Part shown: one piece after another, positions 26,509 to 36,745 of the stretch | Position numbering within the stretch: position 1 is the stretch's first letter | How the letters are laid out: the number at the start of each line of letters is the position of its first letter | The notes under the pieces: generated by a model | What the model was told of the DNA's origin: nothing | Seen by the model: only the letters and a program-made list of their open reading frames with translations | The model's database searches: none | Assembly (NCBI RefSeq): GCF_001544455.2 | Contig: NZ_FCOC02000003.1 | Location: 124,001 to 188,000, forward strand | Direction of reading: 5' to 3' | Source of the DNA: Caballeronia sordidicola | Lineage (GTDB): Bacteria > Pseudomonadota > Gammaproteobacteria > Burkholderiales > Burkholderiaceae | DNA: 64,000 nucleotides | Program-made: the position numbers and the translations under genes

Positions 26509-27372
26509 CTACTTCGCTGCCGGGTCCGAATAATCCGGCAAGCCTTGCGACTTGCTGCTGCCGCCCGCGCCCGGCTGCGCAGGGGCCGACGTCGCGCTCG
26601 CGCCTGCTGCCGGCACGGCGGTCGCGCCGCTTTCGTCACCGTAATCGGGCAGCGCCGCATTAGCTGCGCCCGTCAGCAAATACTGGCGACGCTGCGTGTA
26701 GGCGTCGCGCACGAACGCGTATTTATCCAGCGCCGCTTGCGACAGGATGTCCGTTGCGCCCAGCAAATCGGCACGCGCGCTCATGAAATGCACGCCGAAC
26801 AGCGCGGCGTTCGCGCCCGCGCTCATATACGTGCCCGGATTGAGCGGATAGCTCGCAATCCAGCTTGTGGAGTCCCGCACTGAACTCGGTCCGAGCAGCG
26901 GCAACACAAGATACGGCCCGGACGGCACGCCGTAATGCCCAAGCGTCAAACCGAAATCCTGGTTGTGCTTCGGCAGCCCCGCCGGCGTTGCCCAGTCGAT
27001 CAGGCCGCCAATACCGAACGTTGAGTTGAACGCGAAGCGCATCAGGTCCTCGGTCGCGTCCGTGATCCGCAACTGCAGCAGGTTGTTCGCGAAGTTGCCA
27101 ATATCCCCGATATTCGAGAAGAAATTGCTGATTGCCGTGCGCAGCGGGCTCGGCGTGACCTTCACGTAACCCGTGGCGATGGGGCGTGCGACGTATTTGT
27201 CGGCGGCGTCGTTGAACTTGAAAATCTGGCGGTTCATCGGCTCGAGCGGATCGCCCGGTTTTCGGTCGGGACCGGTCGCGCAGCCTGCCAGCATCAATGC
27301 GGCAGCGAGCGCCGCACCGCCCGAAAGGGCGCGCAGGTTGCGGGTGGCGCGTGGCGTGATTGCCATCGTCAT
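26509..27372 (-). CDS. mlaA: MlaA/VacJ-family outer-membrane lipoprotein
   Basis: A 287-residue lipoprotein starting at 27372 (AAGGA upstream). The lipobox is LMLAGCATG, so Cys31 is lipidated. The VacJ domain starts DPLEPMNRQIFKFNDAADKY and continues with FFSNIGDIGNFANNLLQLR and GVPSGPYLVLPLLGPSSVRD. MlaA is the outer-membrane part of a pathway that removes mislocalised phospholipids. The C-terminus (about 245-287) is a proline/alanine/glycine-rich tail beyond the usual domain. It lies 37 bases downstream of hpnN and is probably in its operon, tying phospholipid traffic to hopanoid export. Confidence 0.9.
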   Translation of the reverse strand: MTMAITPRATRNLRALSGGAALAAALMLAGCATGPDRKPGDPLEPMNRQIFKFNDAADKYVARPIATGYVKVTPSPLRTAISNFFSNIGDIGNFANNLLQLRITDATEDLMRFAFNSTFGIGGLIDWATPAGLPKHNQDFGLTLGHYGVPSGPYLVLPLLGPSSVRDSTSWIASYPLNPGTYMSAGANAALFGVHFMSARADLLGATDILSQAALDKYAFVRDAYTQRRQYLLTGAANAALPDYGDESGATAVPAAGASATSAPAQPGAGGSSKSQGLPDYSDPAAK

Positions 27373-27409
27373 GAGTCGTTTCCTTGGATCTTGCTGGTGA
27401 TCGTACGAA

Positions 27410-30022
27410 TTAATGAGTGTCGGCGGTCTTGCGCTGCACCCGGGGTTTGCCCATTAGAACCGGCTGAAATACCACTGCGCCAATCAGCGTTGTGAACAAC
27501 GCCAGAACCAGCAGCCGGCCCATGCTCGACGTGCCCGGATGATGCGAAAACCACAAACTGCCGAACGCCGTTGCCGTGGTCGCGGCGCTGAACATCACGG
27601 CGTGCGTGAGGCTGGAATGCAGCAATCCGGTCTGCCCGGAGCGCCACGCCATCACGAAGTAGATCTTGAACGCCACGCCAATACCCAGCATCAGCGGCAA
27701 CGCAATGATGTTCGCGAAGTTCAGCGGCATGTTGAACACGACGCACAACTCCAGCGTGACCACGGCGGAGACCAGCAAAGGTATCAAAGTTCTGAAAACA
27801 TCGCCCACTCGACGCAACGTGATCCACAGCAAAATGGTGATTGCGATCAGGGACAGCACCGCCGCCTGCTCGAAGGCCTTGATGATGGTATTGGCCGAAT
27901 GCAGCACGGAAATCGGGCCGCCGATTGCGTTCGGTTCCGCTTTTTGCACGGCGTCGGCGAAGCGGGCGAGCATCTGGTCGTCGTCGCGGTTCTTGCCTTC
28001 CAGCGCTTTTGGCGATGCCTCCACGAGCGCGTGGCCGTCGGCTGCGAGCCAGCCGTCGGTCATCGATTTGGGCAGCGAAGCCTGCGTGACAAGCGACGGC
28101 TGCAGCAGCGAACGCATCTGGCCGAGCGCGATGCGCAGCGGATCGGACATCGCGTGTTCGGCGCGATCGCGCGTGGCGGCATCGGCGGCGGCGAGCTTTT
28201 TCAGCGTCGCGGCGAGATGGCGTGCTTCGTTTTCGCCCGCGCCGGGATGTTCGTCGGCGGCGAGTTCGAGGGAGTTCGCAAGGCGCTTGAGCGTCGCGAT
28301 GCGAACCGCGTCGCTGGCCGGTTGCGCGACGCGCTGGTTCAACGCCGGCAGAAGCTGTGCCGCCGCGGCCGAAATCAACTCGAGTTTTTTCGGCTGGTCG
28401 GCGGGAATCAGCGAGGACAGCGTGGTGGCGCGCTCGACTTCCGGCAATTGGGCGAGCTTCGCCGCGATCCTGTCGGCTTCCGCAAGCGATGGCGCCAGCA
28501 CTTTTACATCGTTCACGGCGGCTTCGGGCGCGTCTTTCAGCGAGATCAGCGTGGCCATGGACTCGGTTTTCGGGTCCTTCAGGTTCAGCGGATTGAAGTC
28601 GAAGCGCAGATGCATCAGAAGCGGCAACGCGCCAATCACCACGATCAACGTGCCGATCAACACCGGCTTGCGATTGCGTGCAAGGTATTCGTCGACCGGC
28701 GCGAGCTTCGGAAAGCCCGGCGAACCTGCTTCGCCCGGCGGCGCGAACACCTTGATCAGCGCGGGCAGCAGCGTCATGTTGGTGAAATACGCGACCAGCA
28801 TGCCGACGCCCGCGATCTGCCCGAGTTCCGACACGCCACGGTACGCGGTCGGCAGGAACGAGAAGAAGCTCGCGGCGGTGGCGGCGGCGGCGAGCGTCAG
28901 CGGCACGCCGACGTGCCGCGCGGTGCTGACGAGCGCGACGTCGAGCCGGTCGTCCTTGAAGCGTTCCTCGCGATACCGCACGCCGAACTGAATCCCGAAA
29001 TCCACGCCGAGCCCGACGAACAGCACCATGAACGCGACCGAAATCAGGTTGAGCGCATGAACCATGATGAGGCCGAGCGCGGCCGTGACCGCGAGCCCGA
29101 CAAACAACGTGATGAACACGGCGACGATCATCCTGCCCGAGCGCAGCGCGAGCCAGAGAATCACCAGCACGACGATAAACGTCAGGATGCCGTTCAGCAC
29201 CGCGCCATCTTTGAGCGATGCGAATTCTTCGTCGGAGAGAGGTTGTTCGCCCGTAAGACGCACGACCGCGCCGTATTTCTCCTGGATTTTCAGCGCGTTT
29301 GCCGTTGCACGGATCGCGTTCGAACCGCTCGCGCCGGGTTCCAGCGCGTTGTAGTCCACGACCGGCTGCACCGTCACGAACGCGCGCGCGGGCTGGGTTG
29401 CGGCGGTATCGACGAGATTGCGCCACGAGAATACGGCCGGCTGGTTCGCGACGACTTTATCCAGCACGCCGGCGCTTTGTCCCAGCAGCTTCGACATTTG
29501 CCCGAGCGTCACCTGGCCGAGCTGCAACGGGAGATTGAGGCTGGTATTGAGCGTTCCGGCCAGGCCCGTCAGCGTGGGATCGTGCGCCAGCGCGTTGATC
29601 AGCGGGCGCGCCTTGACCAGTTGCTGGGTGGTGTCGGCGACTTTATCGGCAGAAAGATAGAGCAGGCCGTTGTGCTCGAAGAACTCGCCGCCCGACGGTT
29701 GCGAGACGGCCGTGAATTTTTTCGTGTCCTGGGCGAGCGCCGCCGCGAGTTCGCTGGCGGCGGCATCGGCGAATTCCGGCGCCTGCGCTTCGACCACCAC
29801 CAGCACCGTGGAACCCCGTTGCGGAAACGCGCTGTCAATGGCGTGGCTGCGCGCCGCCCACTCGGGTTCTGTCTCGATAAGCTGGCTGATGTCGGTGCTG
29901 ATCTTGAAGTGATGCAGCACGTAATAGCCGCTCAAAATGGCGGCCAGCAGCGATAAAACGATAATCCACGCGGGCCGGCGGATGGACAAGGTGACGAGAC
30001 GCGCAATAAGAGGCGTGAGCAT
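27410..30022 (-). CDS. hpnN: Hopanoid-associated RND transporter HpnN
   Basis: An 870-residue RND/MMPL-type inner-membrane protein with two repeats, each of one helix, a large periplasmic loop and five helices. Visible features are the first helix [20 protein letters not shown] (about 17-36), periplasmic domains at about 45-260 and 440-700, and helical clusters at about 270-420 and 705-860. HpnN moves hopanoids to the outer membrane in Rhodopseudomonas and Burkholderia. Size and neighbours (mlaA downstream, hpnM and other hpn genes upstream) support the call. The second repeat ends with a short charged tail [12 protein letters not shown]. Confidence 0.9.
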   Translation of the reverse strand: MLTPLIARLVTLSIRRPAWIIVLSLLAAILSGYYVLHHFKISTDISQLIETEPEWAARSHAIDSAFPQRGSTVLVVVEAQAPEFADAAASELAAALAQDTKKFTAVSQPSGGEFFEHNGLLYLSADKVADTTQQLVKARPLINALAHDPTLTGLAGTLNTSLNLPLQLGQVTLGQMSKLLGQSAGVLDKVVANQPAVFSWRNLVDTAATQPARAFVTVQPVVDYNALEPGASGSNAIRATANALKIQEKYGAVVRLTGEQPLSDEEFASLKDGAVLNGILTFIVVLVILWLALRSGRMIVAVFITLFVGLAVTAALGLIMVHALNLISVAFMVLFVGLGVDFGIQFGVRYREERFKDDRLDVALVSTARHVGVPLTLAAAATAASFFSFLPTAYRGVSELGQIAGVGMLVAYFTNMTLLPALIKVFAPPGEAGSPGFPKLAPVDEYLARNRKPVLIGTLIVVIGALPLLMHLRFDFNPLNLKDPKTESMATLISLKDAPEAAVNDVKVLAPSLAEADRIAAKLAQLPEVERATTLSSLIPADQPKKLELISAAAAQLLPALNQRVAQPASDAVRIATLKRLANSLELAADEHPGAGENEARHLAATLKKLAAADAATRDRAEHAMSDPLRIALGQMRSLLQPSLVTQASLPKSMTDGWLAADGHALVEASPKALEGKNRDDDQMLARFADAVQKAEPNAIGGPISVLHSANTIIKAFEQAAVLSLIAITILLWITLRRVGDVFRTLIPLLVSAVVTLELCVVFNMPLNFANIIALPLMLGIGVAFKIYFVMAWRSGQTGLLHSSLTHAVMFSAATTATAFGSLWFSHHPGTSSMGRLLVLALFTTLIGAVVFQPVLMGKPRVQRKTADTH

Positions 30023-30239
30023 GAAGACGAGTGCCTCGGAGGGCTTGTTCGGTGTTTTTTGGGGGAAAAGTGCGAAAGCCGGCGTTCAGGCGGCTTTGGG
30101 CGACGCGTGAGTATACCGGTCGCAATAAGCGGGCAGCAGGGAAGCGGCCCGTGCGGGTGATTTGCGTGTCTTTCCGACGACTACAGTTAATGACAAAAAG
30201 TAGTGGCGGATTGAATGAGCGTGAGGCTCCGGACTGGGT

Positions 30240-30923
30240 TCAGGTATCGCTCCAAAGCCTCAACAAATTGTGATAACACCCAACGAGCGTGCGCCTCGCG
30301 GCATCATCGGCGTTTTCGGCGTTGAGCCTTTGAATTGCCGTGTCCATATCGAACAGCAAGCTGCGACGCGTGTCGTCGCGAACCAGGCTTTGCGCCCAGA
30401 AGAAGCTCCCCACGCGCATCCCGCGCGTCACTGGCCGGACCTGATGCAGGCTCGTCGCCGGATACACAATCGCGGCTCCCGCCGGCAGTTTCACTTCCTG
30501 CACGCCATACGTGTCCTCGATCACAAGCTCGCCGCCGTCGTATTCGTCCGGCGGCGTGAGGAAAAGCGTGATCGATACATCCGTGCGCACGCGCGTGCCA
30601 TGTCCCGGCACGAGGCGAATGGCGCCATCGACATGACTGCCGAAGTGCATGCCGCCTTCATAGCGGTTGAAAAGCGGCGGATAAACCTTGTTCGGCAGCA
30701 CTGCGCTGATAAACAACGGATGCCGTTCGAGCGACGCAAGAATCGCGTCGCCGAGTTCGAACGCAATCGGCGACTCCTGCGCGATCTGCTGGTTGCGCTT
30801 GACCGGCGCGCCCTGGTAGCCGGCCGTTGCGCGGCCGTCCACCCAGGCGTCCGATGCATCGAGCCGCTGGCGCATCGCGGCGGCGTCCTCGGGACTGAGG
30901 ACATCGGGTATTGAAAGGATCAT
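30240..30923 (-). CDS. piuC: PKHD-type Fe(II)/2-oxoglutarate dioxygenase (PiuC family)
   Basis: A 227-residue PKHD-type oxygenase. The metal triad is His97 and Asp99 in GSHVDGAIR with His160 in TSLHQVRP, and a 2-oxoglutarate-binding arginine follows (RPVTRG). This family is repeatedly encoded beside TonB receptors and iron-controlled genes; its substrate is unproved. It lies 37 bases after the stop of the TonB receptor on the same strand, so the two form an iron-responsive operon with the Fur box at 33351. PiuC/YbiX naming follows family convention. Confidence 0.88.
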   Translation of the reverse strand: MILSIPDVLSPEDAAAMRQRLDASDAWVDGRATAGYQGAPVKRNQQIAQESPIAFELGDAILASLERHPLFISAVLPNKVYPPLFNRYEGGMHFGSHVDGAIRLVPGHGTRVRTDVSITLFLTPPDEYDGGELVIEDTYGVQEVKLPAGAAIVYPATSLHQVRPVTRGMRVGSFFWAQSLVRDDTRRSLLFDMDTAIQRLNAENADDAARRTLVGCYHNLLRLWSDT

Positions 30924-30960
30924 GATTGATGTGCAGCGCCGCTGCGCTCGGCCAGTAAAG

Positions 30961-33189
30961 TCAATAGAACCGATAGTTTAGCGTTGCCAGGAACGTGCGC
31001 CCGTAACCTGGCACCGCGCGCCCGCCGTCCGACGGAATCAGCGCATCGTAATAATGCTTGTTGGTCAGGTTCTGCACGTTCAACTGGATGTCGTAGTGCT
31101 TCTGGTGGTAGGCCGCCATTGCGTCCCAGCGCGTGTACGCGGGCACCTGCACGAAGTCGTTGCTGGCCGCGTATCGTGCCGACGTGTACACCGGACCGCC
31201 GCCGAACGTCCATTGCGGCGTGAGGTCGTAGGTGGTCCACAGCGTGATCATGTTGCGCGGCGTGTTGGCGAGCGTCTTGCCGTTTGTGTTGTCCAGCGCC
31301 TTCACGACTTCGCCGTCCATGTAGGTATAGCCGCCGAACACCTGCCATTTATTCGTGATGTGCCCGGCGAGTCCAAGCTGATAACCACGCACGCGCACGT
31401 CGCCGTCGAGCGTGTAGCTGCCGTCGGTCTGAAGCGTGCGGGCATTGGTTTTATCGATATTGAACAGCGATTGCGTCACCGACAAACCGCCGTTGAGCAA
31501 ATCCCATTTCGTGCCGATCTCATACGAGCGGTTCGATTCCGGCGGAATGTTCTGCTGGTTGTTTGTGAGCGTCAGCGCTTCCAGCGACGGGTTGAACGAC
31601 GTGCCATACGACACGTAGTACGACTGCCAGTCGGTCGGCTGGAAAATGATCCCGCCGCGCACGCTCGTGAAGAAGTTGGTCTGTGTGGCATACGAAGGCG
31701 CGTTGAGCGTGTTCTTGATCGACGCTTCATAACGGTCCCAGCGCACGCCGCCCACGACCTTCCAGTACTGGCCGATCGAGACCGTGTCGTTGGCGAAAAT
31801 GCCAATGCCGTTCGCACTCGATTCCACCAGATTGGTTGCGACTTCCTGCGTGTTCGCCGGCCGCGTGGTGTATTGCGGATTGAGCAGCGGCACGATGGCG
31901 ATGGTGTTCGACGGCAAGCCCGGCGTGGTCGCGGTGAACGACTGGTTGCTATAGGTCTCGTGACTCAGGTCGACGCCCGCAATCACCTCGTGCTTGAGGA
32001 ATCCGGTGTTGAACTTGTAGTCGATATCGGTGGTGTTGTAGATCGAATGATCGTTGATGTTGCGGTCCTTGCCTTGCAGCCTCACGAACAGCGACGACAG
32101 CGGCAGCGACGTGAAATTGCCGTTCGCGAGCGCCGGTGAATTTCCAGCCGGACCGGTCAGCACGGCGGCTGCGTTTGTGGCTATGGCGTCGGTGCTGTAG
32201 TGGCTGAACTGCGTCTGGTTGCGCAGCGTGAGGTCATCGCTGAAACGATGCTTGATCCGTGCCGAAACCGTCTGCACGTCCTGAATCGTGCGGTCGCCCT
32301 CGAAGCCGTAGAACTGGCTCTTGCTCACCGGCGCGGGCGCACCGTTCACTGGCGGAATGCCGTAGTCGGGCTGGTCGCGGTTATGCTCGATCAACGCGGA
32401 GAGCGTGACTTCCGTTGGCGTGCCGATACCGAAAGTCGCCGTCGGCGCGAAGCCGTAGTCCTTGCTTTTCATCACATCGCGCGTCGAGCCGAGGTCCTGG
32501 CCGAACGCGTTCAGGCGTATCGCCGACGTGCTGGAAAGCGGCTGGTTGATGTCGAAGCTTCCGCGATACCGGTCGCTCGTGCCGACCATCGCGGACACGG
32601 ACGCGTGCGCTTTCAGTTCCGCCTGCTTGCTCACCTGGTTGATCACGCCGCCCGTTGAACCGCGGCCAAAATAAAGCGATGACGGGCCATACAGCACGTC
32701 GATGGATTCAAGATCGAACGTGTCCCGATAGTATTGGCCGCGATCGCGAAAGCCATCGAGATAAATGTCCGTGCGCGCCGAGAAACCGCGCAAGTTGATG
32801 TTGTTGCCGATCTGACCGCCCTCTGCCGCACCGATCGTCACGCCGGGCACGTTGCGCAGGGCGTCGGAGAAAGAAGTGACAGCCTGCGATTGCAGCACGG
32901 ACTTGGGAACGACCACGGCTGCCTGCGGAATATCGCGCAGAGCGGTTGGCACTTTTGCGCCGACGCTCGATTTATCGGGCTGGAAATCGTTCGACGTGTC
33001 CGCTTGGCCGGTCACCCGAACAGCAGGCAGTGTGGCGTTTTCCGCGGGTGTCACCGCTTCGGTTTGCGCTTGCCCTGGTGCTTGAACCTGGGTAGTCGGC
33101 GCGGTTTGCGCATAAGCGTAAAGCGGCGCGGCAGCAGGTACAGCCACGAAACTCATGATCGCGGCAGCAAGCGGTGTCTTCCTCAACAT
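30961..33189 (-). CDS. TonB-dependent siderophore receptor (Fiu-like)
   Basis: An outer-membrane receptor of about 742 residues. A signal peptide is followed by a plug domain ([20 protein letters not shown] then [20 protein letters not shown], and [20 protein letters not shown]) and a 22-strand barrel ending [17 protein letters not shown] prefer the ATG at 33189 over the one at 33195 because GGGG lies directly against the latter and at correct spacing for the former. The partner piuC downstream and the Fur-box palindrome upstream suggest catecholate-type iron uptake, as for Fiu, but the ligand is unknown. It is inserted among hopanoid genes. Confidence 0.9.
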   Translation of the reverse strand: MLRKTPLAAAIMSFVAVPAAAPLYAYAQTAPTTQVQAPGQAQTEAVTPAENATLPAVRVTGQADTSNDFQPDKSSVGAKVPTALRDIPQAAVVVPKSVLQSQAVTSFSDALRNVPGVTIGAAEGGQIGNNINLRGFSARTDIYLDGFRDRGQYYRDTFDLESIDVLYGPSSLYFGRGSTGGVINQVSKQAELKAHASVSAMVGTSDRYRGSFDINQPLSSTSAIRLNAFGQDLGSTRDVMKSKDYGFAPTATFGIGTPTEVTLSALIEHNRDQPDYGIPPVNGAPAPVSKSQFYGFEGDRTIQDVQTVSARIKHRFSDDLTLRNQTQFSHYSTDAIATNAAAVLTGPAGNSPALANGNFTSLPLSSLFVRLQGKDRNINDHSIYNTTDIDYKFNTGFLKHEVIAGVDLSHETYSNQSFTATTPGLPSNTIAIVPLLNPQYTTRPANTQEVATNLVESSANGIGIFANDTVSIGQYWKVVGGVRWDRYEASIKNTLNAPSYATQTNFFTSVRGGIIFQPTDWQSYYVSYGTSFNPSLEALTLTNNQQNIPPESNRSYEIGTKWDLLNGGLSVTQSLFNIDKTNARTLQTDGSYTLDGDVRVRGYQLGLAGHITNKWQVFGGYTYMDGEVVKALDNTNGKTLANTPRNMITLWTTYDLTPQWTFGGGPVYTSARYAASNDFVQVPAYTRWDAMAAYHQKHYDIQLNVQNLTNKHYYDALIPSDGGRAVPGYGRTFLATLNYRFY

Positions 33190-33690
33190 GTGCATCCCCG
33201 GTACTAGATGGTTAATGGCCGCGCTCGGGGCGCGAGCCGTGAATGGAAGGTCGCGAAAAACCCGCGACGCGTTTATGACGGATTCGGAGCGTGCAAGCAG
33301 CGGCCGGCGGTCACCTCGCGTTTGCGATCGATCTCACCTGGACTGCTGATTGTGTAAATGCGAATCGATATCATTACACAGGTAACAATAGTTTTCAATT
33401 AAATAAAATGAACTTAACGAGCACCAGACGAACAAAGCGCCCTTGTTGAAAAGGGCGCAGTTTTGTCTGGAGAGATGTGGAAGAAACGTGATTGCGGCAA
33501 GTGTCGAGGGCGAACCCCGGATCCTCAATGAACTGTCGTGCAAGACTCCGGTCGATATACTGACGACGCATGCTTCGATCCCTTTTTAGCGCTGTGGATC
33601 TGAGCAGGTGCAGAAATCGTCGCGAGCGGCGTGCAAGCATCGTTCGATGCCGGCTAGCAGCCGTCTTCCATTACTTGAACTTTCGGTCGT
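33190..33690. other. Divergent regulatory gap between the TonB receptor and hpnM
   Basis: No protein-coding gene is supported; antisense frames across it lack start signals and domain character. It contains the Fur-like palindrome at 33351-33380 and an A/T-rich segment with promoter-like character at about 33381-33420, which would serve the receptor operon. The remaining bases up to hpnM show no clear structure. Confidence 0.4.
33351..33380. promoter_or_regulatory. Probable Fur box above the TonB receptor/piuC operon
   Basis: TGTGTAAATGCGAATCGATA followed by TCATTACACA is a near-palindrome with outer arms TGTGTAA/TTACACA and an A/T-rich GAAT..ATCATT core typical of Burkholderia Fur sites. 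It sits about 160 bases above the receptor start, near an A/T-rich promoter-like stretch. Iron repression of the receptor operon is the expected effect. Confidence 0.6.
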
Positions 33691-34317
33691 ATGAAACGCT
33701 ATTTGCCTGCCCGTATTGTCTTTGTCGCCCTGGCTTTTTCGGCGACGCTTTTTTCCAGCGCATCGTTCGCGCAAACAAGTCCCGACGCCGTGGTGAAAGG
33801 CGCCGTGGAGGGAACGGTCAATGCGATGAAGGCCGATCCGCAAGCGCGCGGCGGCGACATGGCCAAGATCACGCAACTGGTCCAGACCCGTTTCGTGCCT
33901 GCTACGGACTTCCAGCGCACCACGCGCATTGCCGTCGGCAAGGCATGGAGCACGGCGACGCCGGAACAACAGCAGCAGCTTTACGATCAATTTCAGACGT
34001 TGCTGGTGCGCACATACACATCGTCGCTCTCGCAATTGCGCGACGAAGATGTGAAGTTCAAGTTTGATTCCCCCACGCTTGATGCAGGCGGCAAGGATGC
34101 TGTCGTCCAGTCGCATGTTTATTCGACGGGCGGGGACAATCCGGTGCGGTATCGGCTGCAGAAGACTGCGGATGGCTGGAAGATCTACGACATCGACATG
34201 ATGGGCGCGTGGCTGATTCAGGTCTATCAGACGCAGTTCGCCGGCCAGTTGCAAAAGGGCGGCGTGGATGGATTGATCAAGTTCCTGACCGCGCACAACG
34301 CCCGGACAGCGGAATAA
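33691..34317 (+). CDS. hpnM: MlaC/Ttg2D-like periplasmic lipid-binding protein HpnM
   Basis: A 208-residue periplasmic protein with signal peptide MKRYLPARIVFVALAFSATL, then FSSASFAQ, and the MlaC/toluene-tolerance fold (LVQTRFVPATDFQRTTRIAV then GKAWSTATPEQQQQLYDQFQ, LLVRTYTSSLSQ). Proteins of this type carry lipid between membranes; the one found in hopanoid loci is called HpnM. It is monocistronic and closed by a strong terminator at 34337. The ribosome-binding site before ATG 33691 is weak. It could alternatively be a general MlaC, but the location within the hopanoid locus favours HpnM. Confidence 0.85.
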   Translation: MKRYLPARIVFVALAFSATLFSSASFAQTSPDAVVKGAVEGTVNAMKADPQARGGDMAKITQLVQTRFVPATDFQRTTRIAVGKAWSTATPEQQQQLYDQFQTLLVRTYTSSLSQLRDEDVKFKFDSPTLDAGGKDAVVQSHVYSTGGDNPVRYRLQKTADGWKIYDIDMMGAWLIQVYQTQFAGQLQKGGVDGLIKFLTAHNARTAE

Positions 34318-34336
34318 GAACTTGCGAGTGGACGTA

Positions 34337-34374
34337 AAAAAAACGCAGCCGGCGGAAGCCGGCTGCGTTTTTTT
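34337..34374 (+). terminator. Intrinsic terminator after hpnM
   Basis: A 17-base stem, AAAAAAACGCAGCCGGC (34337-34353) and its complement at 34358-34374, with a GGAA loop and a run of seven T, 20 bases after the hpnM stop. It separates hpnM from the toxin-antitoxin pair. Confidence 0.92.
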
Positions 34375-34434
34375 GTTGGTCAGATCGCCACTTCAGCGCT
34401 CTGATGACCATAGACATATGACCAGGGGCATAAA

Positions 34435-34671
34435 ATGCCGAATCGGCACGTATCGAAATCGGAGTTCAAGGCAAAAGCGCTCGAACTTTTCCGCCAGGTC
34501 GAATCCTCGGGAGATCGGCTGATTGTGACGAACCACGGTCGTCCAACCCTTGAGGTGCGTCCCTACCGCGATGATGCTCAAGGTCCACTCGAAATTCTTC
34601 GTGGCTCGCATTTGCGTTATGAGAATCCAACGGACCCGGTCGGTGAGGATGATTGGGAGGCCGTTAAGTGA
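34435..34671 (+). CDS. Phd/YefM-family antitoxin
   Basis: A 78-residue antitoxin with the Phd/YefM N-terminal DNA-binding part (VSKSEFKAKALELFRQVESS then GDRLIVTNHGRPTLEVRPYR). The C-terminal part (about 48-78) is acidic and would bind the toxin. Its stop TGA (34669-34671) overlaps the GTG start of the PIN toxin by three bases, the standard antitoxin-first coupled arrangement. The antitoxin and complex normally repress their own promoter. Confidence 0.85.
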   Translation: MPNRHVSKSEFKAKALELFRQVESSGDRLIVTNHGRPTLEVRPYRDDAQGPLEILRGSHLRYENPTDPVGEDDWEAVK

Positions 34672-35063
34672 TTGGCCTGGATACGCACACGCTGGTTTGG
34701 TGGGTGACCAGCGATGCCTCACTGAGCAAAAAAGCCAAGTTGGTGATCGAACGAGAGCACGCAGGAGAGGAAATCGTCGTATCTGCAATTTCCGCATGGG
34801 AAATCGCGATGCTGGTTGAGCGAGAAACGCTTGCGTTTTCCATGGATGTCGAGCAATGGCTTGGACATGTGCAGCAGATTCCCGGAGTCCGGTTTGAGCC
34901 AATCGACGTGAATGTTTCCATCAAGTCGGTCAAGTTGCCGGGCGAACTTCACAAGAACCCGGCGGACCGGTTGATCGTGGCGACCGCGGGAAATCTAGCG
35001 GCACCTCTGATAACAAAAGGTCTCAGGATCAGAGCGTACGCGCACGTCAAAACAATCTGGTGA
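34668..35063 (+). CDS. vapC: VapC-type PIN-domain ribonuclease toxin
   Basis: A 131-residue PIN toxin that cleaves RNA when free of antitoxin. The acidic metal-binding residues are Asp5 (MIGLDTHTLVWW), Glu45 (ISAWEIAML) and Asp100 (NPADRLIVATA). It begins at a GTG that overlaps the antitoxin stop (GTGA). The pair lies between hpnM and hpnH, so it interrupts the hopanoid locus; it carries no recombinase or repeat that would show how it arrived. Confidence 0.88.
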   Translation: MIGLDTHTLVWWVTSDASLSKKAKLVIEREHAGEEIVVSAISAWEIAMLVERETLAFSMDVEQWLGHVQQIPGVRFEPIDVNVSIKSVKLPGELHKNPADRLIVATAGNLAAPLITKGLRIRAYAHVKTIW

Positions 35064-35142
35064 GATCGGGTAGTGGGACGGTGGGTACGCCTGGTCCACT
35101 GTGTCCCTTGAAACTTTATGCGCAGCAAGTTTCGCCCACCGG

Positions 35143-35394
35143 TCAGCATTCCGACACAAGCACCATCGCTGCCGACGAAACGTTCTTTGCCGACTTCAGC
35201 GCCTTCTCTCTCACTGCGGTCATATCTTCGGTCGTGCTTGAATATCGGAACGAAGCTGGAAGCAACCGATAATCCGCCGCAACTTGTGCGGCCTTCGTCT
35301 CGCTGAATCCTGACTTGCGAAGTGTCTTTGCCAGAAGCAGATAATCGTCCAGATCGGCTTTGCCGAGATTGATCATTACGTTGAAGTCGGCCAT
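35143..35394 (-). CDS. Small hypothetical protein, 83 aa
   Basis: From the ATG at 35394 (AGGA ribosome-binding site) the protein reads MADFNVMINLGKADLDDYLL and is mostly helical and lysine/alanine-rich, ending in a single cysteine. It is short, soluble-looking and not recognised. It sits between the PIN toxin and the end of hpnH. The frame continues nine codons upstream to 35421 without improving the start. Confidence 0.5.
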   Translation of the reverse strand: MADFNVMINLGKADLDDYLLLAKTLRKSGFSETKAAQVAADYRLLPASFRYSSTTEDMTAVREKALKSAKNVSSAAMVLVSEC

Positions 35395-35574
35395 AGCGTC
35401 CTGCTGGTTTACGTGAAACAAGCGATGCTACACGGGCTCGTCAGAAGTGCGTCTTGAAAACAAAACGGGCGGAAAAACGTTGCTCAACGCAACGCCATCC
35501 ACCCGTCTTGTTTCCCTGCTGCTTCGGTTGCCGCTCAACACATCAGCCGCAAAAACACCGCGTGCCAAAAAAAC

Positions 35575-36732
35575 TCAGGCCGCAGCCGTCGTTGTCTGCT
35601 TGCCGCCCTTGTTGGTCTTTGCACGGCCGATTTCTTCCAGCTTGATCTCAACGTGCTTCGAGAATACGTATTCCGCCGGGCGCTGATTGTCCACCGGAAG
35701 GTCTTTCGCGTAAGCGCCTTCGGTACGCGGACCGCGCAAGGCAACCCGTGCCGCCTTCAAGGGATGCGCAACAGTGTCCATCACGGCAGTGGCTTCGAAG
35801 CCGCAATGCACCATGCAATCGGCGCACTTCTCGTACTTGCCCGTACCGTACTTGTCCCACTCGGTCGTTTCCATCAGCTCCTTGAAGGTCTTTACATAAC
35901 CTTCGCCGAGCAGATAGCACGGACGCTGCCAGCCGAACACGGTGCGCGCCGGGTTGCCCCAGGGTGTGCATTCGTACGTCTGGTTGCCGGCCAGGAAGTC
36001 GAGGAACATGCTCGACTGGCTGAACGACCAGCGCTTGCCGTTGTCGCCACGCTTGAAAATGTCTCGGAACAACGTCTTCGTTTTCTCGCGATTCAGGAAG
36101 TGCTGCTGGTCCGGCGCGCGTTCATACGCATAGCCAGGCGACACCGTGATGCCGTCAACGCCCATGGGCCCGAGCGTATCGAAGAAATTCGCGACGCGTT
36201 CCGGATCGGCGTCGTTGAACAACGTGCAGTTGATGTTCACGCGAAAACCACGGCGTTTTGCTTCCTTGATCGCCGCGACCGCCTTGTCGTACACGCCGTC
36301 TTGCGAGACGGAATGGTCATGCGCCTGTTTGTCGCCGTCGAGGTGGACCGACCAGACGAAATAAGGATTCGGCTCGTAGTCGTCCATCTTCTTTTCCATC
36401 AGCAGCGCATTCGTGCACAGGTACACGAACTTCTTGCGCGCGATGATGCCCTTCACGATCTGCGGCATTTCCTTGTGCAAGAGCGGCTCGCCGCCAGCAA
36501 TGGAGACCACCGGCGCGCCACATTCGTCGACGGCCGCGAGGCAGTCTTCCATGGAGATGCGCTGATTCAGGATGGGATCCGGATAATCGATCTTGCCGCA
36601 GCCATTACACGCGAGGTTGCAGCGAAACAGCGGCTCTAGCATCAGCGCGAGCGGATAACGTTTGTTGCGCATGAAATGCTGGCGCGCGATATATGCGCCA
36701 ACCCGGACTTTTTGCAGCATCGGAATAGACAA
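35575..36732 (-). CDS. hpnH: Radical SAM adenosylhopane synthase HpnH
   Basis: A 385-residue radical SAM enzyme that adds an adenosyl group to hopene to begin the C35 side chain. The [4Fe-4S] motif CxxxCxxC is Cys38, Cys42 and Cys45 in FRCNLACNGCGK, followed by the SAM-binding IAGGEPLLH. The start is the TTG at 36732: AAGGAG lies nine bases upstream, giving the conserved LSIPMLQKVRVGAYIARQHF; an upstream frame to 36789 overlaps ispH. It is 13 bases downstream of ispH and must be co-transcribed. The C-terminus has a lysine-rich tail. Confidence 0.95.
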   Translation of the reverse strand: MSIPMLQKVRVGAYIARQHFMRNKRYPLALMLEPLFRCNLACNGCGKIDYPDPILNQRISMEDCLAAVDECGAPVVSIAGGEPLLHKEMPQIVKGIIARKKFVYLCTNALLMEKKMDDYEPNPYFVWSVHLDGDKQAHDHSVSQDGVYDKAVAAIKEAKRRGFRVNINCTLFNDADPERVANFFDTLGPMGVDGITVSPGYAYERAPDQQHFLNREKTKTLFRDIFKRGDNGKRWSFSQSSMFLDFLAGNQTYECTPWGNPARTVFGWQRPCYLLGEGYVKTFKELMETTEWDKYGTGKYEKCADCMVHCGFEATAVMDTVAHPLKAARVALRGPRTEGAYAKDLPVDNQRPAEYVFSKHVEIKLEEIGRAKTNKGGKQTTTAAA

Positions 36733-36745
36733 TTGCGTGTGCTCC

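Noticed and set aside
27369..29426. A 685-codon open frame on the minus strand in another frame of hpnN
   Set aside because: It is an out-of-frame reading of hpnN and arginine-rich without any domain.
27539..29956. An 805-codon open frame on the plus strand
   Set aside because: It is antisense to hpnN for its whole length, is extremely rich in arginine, glutamine and histidine, and has no domain; it is a shadow created by high GC.
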